Assembly: GCA_946800325.1 (NCBI GenBank)
Contig: OX326959.1
Span: forward strand, 45,755,566-45,819,565
Length of the DNA: 64,000 nucleotides
Direction: 5' to 3'
DNA from: Luzula sylvatica
Taxonomy: Eukaryota > Streptophyta > Magnoliopsida > Poales > Juncaceae
Position 1 is the first letter of the stretch, and every line of letters starts with the position of its first letter. Shown one piece after another: positions 1 through 11,140 of this stretch. Below the pieces are notes generated by a model. That model was not told the origin of the DNA. It did not search any database and was given only the letters and a program-made list of their open reading frames with translations. The position numbers were made by a program, and so were the translations under genes.

Positions 1-1264
1 CTATTTTGATCTTTTTTAGAAAAAATGATAATTGATATTTTTGAAGGTGTTAGACTTCAGTTTTTTATTTTATGCAAAAAATTGTAAATATTGAAATTTG
101 TATGTGTTAGTCTTCAATCACGGAATTTTTTGAGAAAATCTTGAAAAATGAAGTATTTTGCTCATTTTAGAGAACTATTTTGTTCTTTTTTAGAAAAAAT
201 TATAATTGATATTTTTGAAGGTGTTAGACTTCAGTTTTTGATTTTATGCAAAAATTAGGAAAAATAGAAATTTGTATGTGTTAGTCTTCAATCCCGGAGT
301 TTTTTGACAAAATCATGAAAAATGAAGTAGTTTGCTCATTTTAGAGAACTATTTTGGTCTTTTTTAGAAAAAATGATAATTGATATTTTTGAAGGTGTTA
401 GATTTCAGTTTTTGATTTTATGCAAAAAATAGGAAAAATAGAAATTTGTATGTGTTAGTGTTCAATCCCGGAGTTTTTCGAGAAAAACATGAAAAATGAA
501 GTATTTTGCTCATTTTAGAGAACTATTTTGGTCTCTTTTACAAAAAATGATAATTGATATTTTTGAAGGTGTTAAACTTCAGTTTTTTATTTTTTGCAAA
601 AAATTGGAAAAATTGAAATTTGTATGTGTTAGTCTTCAATCACGGAATTTTTTGAGAAAATCTTGAAAAATGAAGTATTTTGCTCATTTTAGAGAACTAT
701 TTTGTTCTTTTTTAGAAAAAATGATAATTGATATTTTTGAAGGTGTTAGACTTCAGTTTTTAATTTTTTGCAAAAATTTGGAAAAATTGAAATTTGTATG
801 TGTTAGTCTTCAATCCCTGAGTTTTTTGAGAAAAACATGAAAAATGAAGTATTTTGCTCATTTTAGAGAACTATTTTGGTCTTTTTTAGAAAAAATGATA
901 ATTGATATTTTTGAAGGTGTTAGACTTCATTTTTTCATTTTTTGCAAAAAATTGGAAAAATTGAAATTTGTATGTGTTACTCTTCAATCACGGAATTTTT
1001 TGAGAAAATCATGAAAAATGAAGTATTTTGCTTATTTTAGAGAACTATTTTGATCTTTTTTAGAAAAAATGATAATTGATATTTTTGAAGGTGTTAGACT
1101 TCAGTTTTTTATTTTATGCAAAAAATTGGAAAAATTGGAATTTGTATGTGTTAGTCTTCAATCACGGAATTTTTTGAGAAAATCTTGAAAAATGAAGTAT
1201 TTTGCTCATTTTAGAGAACTATTTTGTTCTTTTCTAGAAAAAATTATAATTGATATTTTTGAAG

Positions 1265-1321
1265 GTGTTAGACTTCAGTTTTTGATTTTATGCAAAAAAT
1301 AGGAAAAATAGAAATTTGTAT
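1265..1321 (+). repeat. Putative ancestral subunit A of the monomer
   Basis: 57 bp starting GTGTTAGACTTCA, then a T-rich stretch, then AAAAAATAGG and an A-rich stretch. Its first 13 bases match those of the next 59 bp except for one base (A/T). The shared order of box, T-tract and A-tract suggests that the 174-bp unit grew from three copies of a roughly 58-bp sequence. Old and diverged; inference from eye alignment. Confidence 0.5.
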
Positions 1322-1380
1322 GTGTTAGTCTTCAATCCCGGAGTTTTTTGAGAAAATCATGAAAAATGAAGTAGTTTGCT
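1322..1380 (+). repeat. Putative ancestral subunit B1 of the monomer
   Basis: 59 bp starting GTGTTAGTCTTCA, then CCCGGAG, TTTTTTGAG and an A-rich GAAAAATGAAGTA segment. It aligns to subunit A with the box at the same position and the T-tract and A-tract in the same order. It contains the CpG-bearing box of the monomer. Confidence 0.5.
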
Positions 1381-1438
1381 CATTTTAGAGAACTATTTTG
1401 GTCTTTTTTAGAAAAAATGATAATTGATATTTTTGAAG
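1381..1438 (+). repeat. Putative ancestral subunit B2 of the monomer
   Basis: 58 bp starting CATTTTAGAGAAC. TTAGA falls one base, and AAAAAAT two bases, from their positions in subunit A, so it is the weakest but still recognisable third copy. It carries most of the 34-bp segment that short monomers lack and an imperfect AT dyad at 1413-1434. Confidence 0.4.
1413..1434. repeat. Imperfect AT dyad in the monomer (example)
   Basis: Outer arms AAAAAT and ATTTTT flank a central AATT, with GAT on either side as a direct repeat, so only the arms and centre are symmetrical. Present in every full-length monomer and removed in the 140-bp short monomers. Could favour hairpin or bent DNA; inference. Confidence 0.5.
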
Positions 1439-2958
1439 GTGTTAGACTTCATTTTTTGATTTTTTGCAAAAAATTGGAAAAATTGAAATTTGTATGTGTT
1501 ACTCTTCAATCACGGAATTTTTTGAGAAAATCATGAAAAATGAATTATTTTGCTTATTTTAGAGAACTATTTTGATCTTTTTTAGAAAAAATGATAATTG
1601 ATATTTTTGAAGGTGTTAGACTTCAGTTTTTTATTTTATGCAAAAAATTGGAAAAATTGAAATTTGTATGTGTTAGTCTTCAATCACGGAATTTTTTGAG
1701 AAAATCTTGAAAAATGAAGTATTTTGCTCATTTTAGAGAACTATTTTGTTCTTTTTTAGAAAAAATTATAATTGATATTTTTGAAGGTGTTAGACTTCAG
1801 TTTTTGATTTTATGCAAAAAATAGGGAAAATAGAAATTTGTATGTGTTAGTGTTCAATCCCGGAGTTTTTTGACAAAATCATGAAAAATGAAGTAGTTTG
1901 CTCATTTTAGAGAACTATTTTGGTCTTTTTTAGAAAAAATGATAATTTATATTTTTTAAGGTGTTAGATTTCAGTTTTTGATTTTATGCAAAAAATAGGG
2001 AAAATAGAAATTTGTATGTGTTAGTGTTCAATCCCGGAGTTTTTCGAGAAAAACATGAAAAATGAAGTATTTTGCTCATTTTAGAGAACTATTTTGTTCT
2101 TTTTTAGAAAAAATGATAATTGATATTTTTGAAGGTGTTAGACTTCATTTTTTGATTTTTTGCAAAAAATTGGAAAAATTGAAATTTGTATGTGTTACTC
2201 TTCAATCACGGAATTTTTTGAGAAAATCATGAAAAATGAAGTATTTTGCTTATTTTAGAGAACTATTTTGATCTTTTTTAGAAAAAATGATAATTGATAT
2301 TTTTGAAGGTGTTAGACTTCAGTTTTTTATTTTATGCAAAAAATTGGAAAAATTGAAATTTGTATGTGTTAGTCTTCAATCACGGAATTTTTTGAGAAAA
2401 TCTTGAAAAATGAAGTATTTTGCTCATTTTAGAGAACTATTTTGTTCTTTTCTAGAAAAAATTATAATTGATATTTTTGAAGGTGTTAGACTTCAGTTTT
2501 TGATTTTATGCAAAAAATAGGAAAAATAGAAATTTGTATGTGTTAGTCTTCAATCCCGGAGTTTTTTGAGAAAATCATGAAAAATGAAGTAGTTTGCTCA
2601 TTTTAGAGAACTATTTTGGTCTTTTTTAGAAAAAATGATAATTGATATTTTTGAAGGTGTTAGATTTCAGTTTTTGATTTTATGCAAAAAATAGGAAAAA
2701 TAGAAATTTGTATGTGTTAGTCTTCAATCCCGGAGTTTTTCGAGAAAAACATGAAAAATGAAGTATTTTGCTCATTTTAGAGAACTATTTTGGTCTTTTT
2801 TAGAAAAAATGATAATTGATATTTTTGAAGGTGTTAGACTTCATTTTTTGATTTTTTGCAAAAAATTGGAAAAATTGAAATTTGTATGTGTTACTCTTCA
2901 ATCACGGAATTTTTTGAGAAAATCATGAAAAATGAAGTATTTTGCTTATTTTAGAGAA

Positions 2959-5916
2959 CTATTTTGATCTTTTTTAGAAAAAATGATAATTGATATTTTT
3001 GAAGGTGTTAGACTTCAGTTTTTTATTTTATGCAAAAAATTGTAAATATTGAAATTTGTATGTGTTAGTCTTCAATCACGGAATTTTTTGAGAAAATCTT
3101 GAAAAATGAAGTATTTTGCTCATTTTAGAGAACTATTTTGTTCTTTTTTAGAAAAAATTATAATTGATATTTTTGAAGGTGTTAGACTTCAGTTTTTGAT
3201 TTTATGCAAAAATTAGGAAAAATAGAAATTTGTATGTGTTAGTCTTCAATCCCGGAGTTTTTTGACAAAATCATGAAAAATGAAGTAGTTTGCTCATTTT
3301 AGAGAACTATTTTGGTCTTTTTTAGAAAAAATGATAATTGATATTTTTGAAGGTGTTAGATTTCAGTTTTTGATTTTATGCAAAAAATAGGAAAAATAGA
3401 AATTTGTATGTGTTAGTGTTCAATCCCGGAGTTTTTCGAGAAAAACATGAAAAATGAAGTATTTTGCTCATTTTAGAGAACTATTTTGGTCTCTTTTACA
3501 AAAAATGATAATTGATATTTTTGAAGGTGTTAAACTTCAGTTTTTTATTTTTTGCAAAAAATTGGAAAAATTGAAATTTGTATGTGTTAGTCTTCAATCA
3601 CGGAATTTTTTGAGAAAATCTTGAAAAATGAAGTATTTTGCTCATTTTAGAGAACTATTTTGTTCTTTTTTAGAAAAAATGATAATTGATATTTTTGAAG
3701 GTGTTAGACTTCAGTTTTTAATTTTTTGCAAAAATTTGGAAAAATTGAAATTTGTATGTGTTAGTCTTCAATCCCTGAGTTTTTTGAGAAAAACATGAAA
3801 AATGAAGTATTTTGCTCATTTTAGAGAACTATTTTGGTCTTTTTTAGAAAAAATGATAATTGATATTTTTGAAGGTGTTAGACTTCATTTTTTCATTTTT
3901 TGCAAAAAATTGGAAAAATTGAAATTTGTATGTGTTACTCTTCAATCACGGAATTTTTTGAGAAAATCATGAAAAATGAAGTATTTTGCTTATTTTAGAG
4001 AACTATTTTGATCTTTTTTAGAAAAAATGATAATTGATATTTTTGAAGGTGTTAGACTTCAGTTTTTTATTTTATGCAAAAAATTGGAAAAATTGGAATT
4101 TGTATGTGTTAGTCTTCAATCACGGAATTTTTTGAGAAAATCTTGAAAAATGAAGTATTTTGCTCATTTTAGAGAACTATTTTGTTCTTTTCTAGAAAAA
4201 ATTATAATTGATATTTTTGAAGGTGTTAGACTTCAGTTTTTGATTTTATGCAAAAAATAGGAAAAATAGAAATTTGTATGTGTTAGTCTTCAATCCCGGA
4301 GTTTTTTGAGAAAATCATGAAAAATGAAGTAGTTTGCTCATTTTAGAGAACTATTTTGGTCTTTTTTAGAAAAAATGATAATTGATATTTTTGAAGGTGT
4401 TAGACTTCATTTTTTGATTTTTTGCAAAAAATTGGAAAAATTGAAATTTGTATGTGTTACTCTTCAATCACGGAATTTTTTGAGAAAATCATGAAAAATG
4501 AATTATTTTGCTTATTTTAGAGAACTATTTTGATCTTTTTTAGAAAAAATGATAATTGATATTTTTGAAGGTGTTAGACTTCAGTTTTTTATTTTATGCA
4601 AAAAATTGGAAAAATTGAAATTTGTATGTGTTAGTCTTCAATCACGGAATTTTTTGAGAAAATCTTGAAAAATGAAGTATTTTGCTCATTTTAGAGAACT
4701 ATTTTGTTCTTTTTTAGAAAAAATTATAATTGATATTTTTGAAGGTGTTAGACTTCAGTTTTTGATTTTATGCAAAAAATAGGGAAAATAGAAATTTGTA
4801 TGTGTTAGTGTTCAATCCCGGAGTTTTTTGACAAAATCATGAAAAATGAAGTAGTTTGCTCATTTTAGAGAACTATTTTGGTCTTTTTTAGAAAAAATGA
4901 TAATTTATATTTTTTAAGGTGTTAGATTTCAGTTTTTGATTTTATGCAAAAAATAGGGAAAATAGAAATTTGTATGTGTTAGTGTTCAATCCCGGAGTTT
5001 TTCGAGAAAAACATGAAAAATGAAGTATTTTGCTCATTTTAGAGAACTATTTTGTTCTTTTTTAGAAAAAATGATAATTGATATTTTTGAAGGTGTTAGA
5101 CTTCATTTTTTGATTTTTTGCAAAAAATTGGAAAAATTGAAATTTGTATGTGTTACTCTTCAATCACGGAATTTTTTGAGAAAATCATGAAAAATGAAGT
5201 ATTTTGCTTATTTTAGAGAACTATTTTGATCTTTTTTAGAAAAAATGATAATTGATATTTTTGAAGGTGTTAGACTTCAGTTTTTTATTTTATGCAAAAA
5301 ATTGGAAAAATTGAAATTTGTATGTGTTAGTCTTCAATCACGGAATTTTTTGAGAAAATCTTGAAAAATGAAGTATTTTGCTCATTTTAGAGAACTATTT
5401 TGTTCTTTTCTAGAAAAAATTATAATTGATATTTTTGAAGGTGTTAGACTTCAGTTTTTGATTTTATGCAAAAAATAGGAAAAATAGAAATTTGTATGTG
5501 TTAGTCTTCAATCCCGGAGTTTTTTGAGAAAATCATGAAAAATGAAGTAGTTTGCTCATTTTAGAGAACTATTTTGGTCTTTTTTAGAAAAAATGATAAT
5601 TGATATTTTTGAAGGTGTTAGATTTCAGTTTTTGATTTTATGCAAAAAATAGGAAAAATAGAAATTTGTATGTGTTAGTCTTCAATCCCGGAGTTTTTCG
5701 AGAAAAACATGAAAAATGAAGTATTTTGCTCATTTTAGAGAACTATTTTGGTCTTTTTTAGAAAAAATGATAATTGATATTTTTGAAGGTGTTAGACTTC
5801 ATTTTTTGATTTTTTGCAAAAAATTGGAAAAATTGAAATTTGTATGTGTTACTCTTCAATCACGGAATTTTTTGAGAAAATCATGAAAAATGAAGTATTT
5901 TGCTTATTTTAGAGAA
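2959..5916 (+). repeat. 17-monomer HOR (2958 bp), copy 2
   Basis: Near-perfect copy of the preceding 2958 bp, sharing private variants such as GATAATTTATA with TTTTTTAAGG (near 1940 and 4898), ATTGGAATTTG (near 1134 and 4092) and GAATTATTTTGC (near 1540 and 4498). This degree of match points to recent unequal exchange or replication-based amplification. Confidence 0.9.
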
Positions 5917-7830
5917 CTATTTTGATCTTTTTTAGAAAAAATGATAATTGATATTTTTGAAGGTGTTAGATTTCAGTTTTTTATTTTATGCAAAAAATTG
6001 GAAAAATTGAAATTTGTATGTGTTAGTCTTCAATCACGGAATTTTTTGAGAAAATCTTGAAAAATGAAGTATTTTGCTCATTTTAGAGAACTATTTTGTT
6101 CTTTTTTAGAAAAAATTATAATTCATATTTTTGAAGGTGTTAGACTTCAGTTTTTGATTTTATGCAAAAATTAGGAAAAATATAAATTTGTATGTGTTAG
6201 TCTTCAATCCCGGAGTTTTTTGACAAAATCATGAAAAATGAAGTAGTTTGCTCATTTTAGAGAACTATTTTGGTCTTTTTTAGAAAAAATGATAATTGAT
6301 ATTTTTGAAGGTGTTAGATTTCAGTTTTTGATTTTATGCAAAAAATAGGAAAAATAGAAATTTGTATGTGTTAGTGTTCAATCCCGGAGTTTTTCGAGAA
6401 AAACATGAAAAATGAAGTATTTTGCTCATTTTAGAGAACTATTTTGGTCTCTTTTACAAAAAATGATAATTGATATTTTTGAAGGTGTTAAACTTCAGTT
6501 TTTTATTTTTTGCAAAAAATTGGAAAAATTGAAATTTGTATGTGTTAGTCTTCAATCACGGAATTTTTTGAGAAAATCTTGAAAAATGAAGTATTTTGCT
6601 CATTTTAGAGAACTATTTTGTTCTTTTTTAGAAAAAATGATAATTGATATTTTTGAAGGTGTTAGACTTCAGTTTTTAATTTTTTGCAAAAATTTGGAAA
6701 AATTGAAATTTGTATGTGTTAGTCTTCAATCCCGGAGTTTTTTGAGAAAAACATGAAAAATGAAGTATTTTGCTCATTTTAGAGAACTATTTTGGTCTTT
6801 TTTAGAAAAAATGATAATTGATATTTTTGAAGGTGTTAGACTTCATTTTTTCATTTTTTGCAAAAAATTGGAAAAATAGAAATTTGTATGTGTTAGTCTT
6901 CAATCCCGGAGTTTTTTGAGAAAATCATGAAAAATGAAGTAGTTTGCTCATTTTAGAGAACTATTTTGGTCTTTTTTAGAAAAAATGATAATTGATATTT
7001 TTGAAGGTGTTAGACTTCATTTTTTCATTTTTTGCAAAAAATTGGAAAAATTGAAATTTGTATGTGTTACTCTTCAATCACGGAATTTTTTGAGAAAATC
7101 ATGAAAAATGAAGTATTTTGCTTATTTTAGAGAACTATTTTGATCTTTTTTAGAAAAAATGATAATTGATATTTTTGAAGGTGTTAGACTTCAGTTTTTT
7201 ATTTTATGCAAAAAATTGGAAAAATTGAAATTTGTATGTGTTAGTCTTCAATCACGGAATTTTTTGAGAAAATCTTGAAAAATGAAGTATTTTGCTCATT
7301 TTAGAGAACTATTTTGTTCTTTTCTAGAAAAAATTATAATTGATATTTTTGAAGGTGTTAGACTTCAGTTTTTGATTTTATGCAAAAAATAGGAAAAATA
7401 GAAATTTGTATGTGTTAGTCTTCAATCCCGGAGTTTTTTGAGAAAATCATGAAAAATGAAGTAGTTTGCTCATTTTAGAGAACTATTTTGGTCTTTTTTA
7501 GAAAAAATGATAATTGATATTTTTGAAGGTGTTAGACTTCATTTTTTGATTTTTTGCAAAAAATTGGAAAAATTGAAATTTGTATGTGTTACTCTTCAAT
7601 CACGGAATTTTTTGAGAAAATCATGAAAAATGAAGTATTTTGCTTATTTTAGAGAACTATTTTGATCTTTTTTAGAAAAAATGATAATTGATATTTTTGG
7701 AGGTGTTAGACTTCAGTTTTTTATTTTATGCAAAAAATTGGAAAAATTGAAATTTGTATGTGTTAGTCTTCAATCACGGAATTTTTTGAGAAAATCTTGA
7801 AAAATGAAGTATTTTGCTCATTTTAGAGAA
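5917..7830 (+). repeat. 17-monomer HOR, copy 3, partial and diverged
   Basis: Follows copies 1 and 2 at an offset of 5916 bp (TTAGG variant at 255 and 6171; GTCTCTTTTAC at 531 and 6447). It differs at several of their private variants: it lacks ATTGTAAATA and has CCCGGAG where they have CCCTGAG. One extra 174-bp monomer is present by about 7030, so later markers are offset by 6090 bp (TAG of TTCTAGAAA at 1235 and 7325). The pattern breaks off near 7830. Boundary approximate. Confidence 0.8.
6850..7030 (+). repeat. Extra hybrid monomer inside 17-mer copy 3
   Basis: This monomer begins like the one at 910-960 (CATTTTTTCATTTTTTGC) but switches after GGAAAAAT to the TAGAAATTTG, CCCGGAG and GTAGTTTGCTC pattern of a different HOR position. 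The CATTTTTTCATTTTTTGC monomer then appears again. It accounts for the one-monomer (174-bp) gain over copies 1 and 2 and looks like an unequal-crossover junction. Exact breakpoints cannot be set because the monomers are so alike. Confidence 0.65.
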
Positions 7831-9539
7831 CTATTTTGGTCTTTTTTAGAAAAAATTATAATTGATATTTTTGAAGGTGTTAGACTTCATTTTTTGATTT
7901 TTTGCATAAAATTGGAAAAATTGAAATTTGTATGTGTTACTCTTCAATCACGGAATTTTTTGAGAAAATCATGAAAAATAAAGTATTTTGCTTATTTTAG
8001 AGAACTATTTTGATCTTTTTTAGAAAAAATGATAATTGATATTTTTGAAGGTGTTAGACTTCAGTTTTTTATTTTATGCAAAAAATTGGAAAAATTGAAA
8101 TTTGTATGTGTTACTCTTCAATCACGGAATTTTTTGAGAAAATCATGAAAAATGAAGTATTTTGCTTATTTTAGAGAACTATTTTGGTCTTTTTTAGAAA
8201 AAATGATAATTGATATTTTTGAAGGTGTTAGACTTCAGTTTTTGATTTTATGCAAAAAATAGGAAAAATAGAAATTTGTATGTGTTAGTCTTCAATCCCG
8301 GAGTTTTTTGAGAAAATCATGAAAAATGAAGTAGTTTGCTCATTTTAGAGAACTATTTTGGTCTTTTTTAGAAAAAATGATAATTGATATTTTTGAAGGT
8401 GTTAGATTTCAGTTTTTGATTTTATGCAAACAATAGGAAAAATAGAAATTTGTATGTGTTAGTCTTCAATCCCGGAGTTTTTCGAGAAAAACATGAAAAA
8501 TGAAGTATTTTGCTCATTTTAGAGAACTATTTTGGTCTCTTTTACAAAAAATGATAATTGATATTTTTGAAGGTGTGAAACTTCAGTTTTTTATTTTTTG
8601 CAAAAAATTGGAAAAATTGAAATTTGTATGTGTTAGTCTTCAATCACGGAATTTTTTGAGAAAATCTTGAAAAATGAAGTATTTTGCTCATTTTAGAGAA
8701 CTATTTTGTTCTTTTTTAGAAAAAATGATAATTGATATTTTTGAAGGTGTTAGACTTCAGTTTTTAATTTTTTGCAAAAATTTGGAAAAATAGAAATTTG
8801 TATGTGTTAGTCTTCAATCCCGGAGTTTTTTGAGAAAAACATGAAAAATGAAGTATTTTGCTCATTTTAGAGAACTATTTTGGTCTTTTTTAGAAAAAAT
8901 GATAATTGATATTTTTGAAGGTGTTAGACTTCATTTTTTGATTTTTTGCAAAAAATTGGAAAAATTGAAATTTGTATGTGTTACTCTTCAATCACGGAAT
9001 TTTTTGAGAAAATCATGAAAAATGAAGTATTTTGCTTATTTTAGAGAACTATTTTGATCTTTTTTAGAAAAAATGATAATTGATATTTTTGAAGGTGTTA
9101 GACTTCAGTTTTTTATTTTATGCAAAAAATTGGAAAAATTGAAATTTGTATGTGTTAGTCTTCAATCACGGAATTTTTTGAGAAAATCTTGAAAAATGAA
9201 GTATTTTGCTCATTTTAGAGAACTATTTTGTTCTTTTTTAGAAAAAATTATAATTGATATTTTTGAAGGTGTTAGATTTCAGATTTTGATTTTATGCAAA
9301 AAATAGGAAAAAATAGAAATTTGTATGTGTTAGTCTTCAATCCCGGAGTTTTTCGAGAAAAACATGAAAAATGAAGTATTTTGCTCATTTTAGAGAACTA
9401 TTTTGGTCTCTTTTACAAAAAATGATAATTGATATTTTTGAAGGTGTTAAACTTCAGTTTTTTATTTTTTGCAAAAAATTGGAAAAATTGAAATTTGTAT
9501 GTGTTAGTCTTCAATCACGGAATTTGTTGAGAAAATCTT
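7831..9539 (+). repeat. Irregular satellite stretch related to the short HORs
   Basis: Monomers of the classes used in the 17-mer and in the 6-mer at 35-46 kb, in a different order: GTAGTTTGCTC, then GATTTCAG, then GTCTCTTTTAC (8535 and 9406, 871 bp apart, five monomers plus one base), then GCAAAAATTTGG. Single-base indels appear, such as an added A near 9310. No gene. Confidence 0.75.
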
Positions 9540-11140
9540 GAAAAATGAAGTATTTTGCTCATTTTAGAGAACTATTTTGTTCTTTTTTAGAAAAAATGAT
9601 AATTGATATTTTTGAAGGTGTTAGACTTCAGTTTTTGATTTTTTGCAAAAATTTGGAAAAATTGAAATTTGTATGTGTTAGTCTTCAATCACGGAGTTTT
9701 TTGAGAAAAACATGAAAAATGAAGTATTTTGCTCATTTTAGAGAACTATTTTGGTCTTTTTTAGAAAAAATGATAATTGATATATTTTTGAAGGTGTTAG
9801 ACTTCATTTTTTGATTTTTTGCAAAAAATTGGAAAAATTGAAATTTGTATGTGTTACTCTTCAATCACGGAATTTTTTGAGAAAATCATGAAAAATGAAG
9901 TATTTTGCTTATTTTAGAGAACTATTTTGATCTTTTTTAGAAAAAATGATAATTGATATTTTTGAAGGTGTTAGACTTCAGTTTTTTATTTTATGCAAAA
10001 AATAGGAAAAATAGAAATTTGTATGTGTTAGTCTTCAATCCCGGAGTTTTTTGAGAAAAACATGAAAAATGAAGTATTTTGCTCATTTTAGTGAACTATT
10101 TTGGTCTTTTCTCGAAAAAATTATAATTGATATTTTTTAAGGTGTTAGACTTCAGTTTTTGATTTTTTGCAAAAAATTGGAAAAATTGAAATTTGTTTGT
10201 GTTAGTCTTCAATCACGGAATTTTTTGAGAAAAACATGAAAAGTGAAGTATTTTGCTCATTTTAGAGAACTATTTTGGTCTTTTTTAGAAAAAATGATAA
10301 TTGATATTTTTGAAGGTGTGAGACTTCAGTTTTTGATTTTTTGCAAAAAATTGGAAAAATTGAAATTTGTATGTGTTAGTCTTCAATCCCGGAGTTTTTT
10401 GAGAAAAAACATGAAAATTGAAGTATTTTTCTCATTTTAGTGAACTATTTTGGTCTTTTTTAGAAAAAATGATAATTGATATTTTTTAAGGTGTTACTCT
10501 TCAGTTCTTGATTTTTTGCAAAAAATTGGAAAAATTGAAATTTGTATGTGTTACTCTTCAATCACGGAATGTTTTGAGAAAATCATGAAAAATGAAGTAG
10601 TTTGCTCATTTTAGAGAACTATTTTGGTCTTTTTTAGAAAAAATGATAATTGATATTTTTGAAGGTGTTAGACTTCAGTTTTTGATTTTATGCAAAAAAT
10701 AGGAAAAATAGAAATTTGTATGTGTTAGTCTTCAATCCCGGAGTTTTTCGAGAAAAACATGAAAAATGAAGTATTTTGCTCATTTTAGAAAACTATTTTG
10801 GTCTCTTTTACAAAAAATGATAATTGATATTTTTGAAGGTGTTAAACTTCAGTTTTTTATTTTTTGCAAAAAATTGGAAAAATTGAAATTTGTATGTGTT
10901 AATCTTCAATCACGGAATTTTTTGAGAAAATCTTGAAAAATGAAATATTTTGCTCATTTTAGAGAACTATTTTGGTCTTTTTTAGAAAAAATGATAATTG
11001 ATATTTTTGAAGGTGTTAGACTTCAGTTTTTGATTTTTTGCAAAAAATTGGAAAAATTGAAATTTGTATGTGTTAGTCTTCAATCCCGGAGTTTTTTGAG
11101 AAAAACATGAAAAATGAAGTATTTTGCTCATTTTAGTGAA
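9540..11140 (+). repeat. 1.6-kb satellite block duplicated ~29.9 kb downstream, left copy
   Basis: Carries rare variants found again near 39.44-41.04 kb at an offset of about 29.9 kb: GCAAAAATTTGG with GATTTTTTGC (9645 and 39548), GAAAAGTGAAGTA just before 10250 and 40150, GTTCTTGATTTT (10504 and 40405), and GAAAACTATTTT just before GTCTCTTTTAC (10801 and 40702). The two copies share both the order and the private variants of their monomers. Boundaries approximate. Confidence 0.75.

Larger units (their letters stand above)
1265..1438 (+). repeat. Representative 174-bp satellite monomer
   Basis: A typical unit, phased to start at GTGTTAGACTTCA. In order it carries that box, an oligo-T tract with ATGCAAAAAATAGG, a second box GTGTTAGTCTTCA, the CCCGGAG box, TTTTTTGAGAAAA, GAAAAATGAAGTA, TTTTAGAGAACTATTTT, a T-tract followed by TTAGAAAAAATGATAATTG, and TTTTTGAAG. 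The common alternative version has ATTGG and ATTGAAA in place of ATAGG and ATAGAAA, and CACGGAA in place of CCCGGAG. A length of 174 bp is close to one nucleosome plus linker, as in many plant centromeric satellites. Confidence 0.9.
1..2958 (+). repeat. 17-monomer HOR (2958 bp), copy 1
   Basis: Seventeen 174-bp monomers form one higher-order unit; window position 1 is an arbitrary phase. Diagnostic rare variants recur exactly 2958 bp later: ATTGTAAATA at 81 and 3039, CCCTGAG near 815 and 3773, TTCTAGAAA at 1235/2453 and 4193/5411 (TAG coordinate), and GTCTCTTTTAC at 531 and 3489. In the stretches I compared, copies 1 and 2 looked identical. The two TTCTAGAAA monomers split the 17-mer into 7- and 10-monomer parts. 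Confidence 0.9.

Noticed and set aside
430..520. CENP-B box-like match (CTCG, then CGGG, on the minus strand across TTTTTCGAG and CCCGGAG)
   Set aside because: The spacing between the two halves is 8 bases instead of 7 and the first half is not TTCG; many units lack the TCG altogether.
10243..10440. Open frames of 64-114 codons starting MKYFAHFRELF or similar, at 10243, 11951, 13169, 20375, 22776, 32174, 33733, 34054, 39448, 40144, 46723 and 48347
   Set aside because: All are the satellite read in one frame. Because 174 bp is 58 codons, the frame is kept from unit to unit, and longer frames appear where single changes remove a stop (TCTAGAAAAATG at 20375 and 22776 in place of the usual TGA). 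Variants show no codon-level constraint and stops are common in other units.
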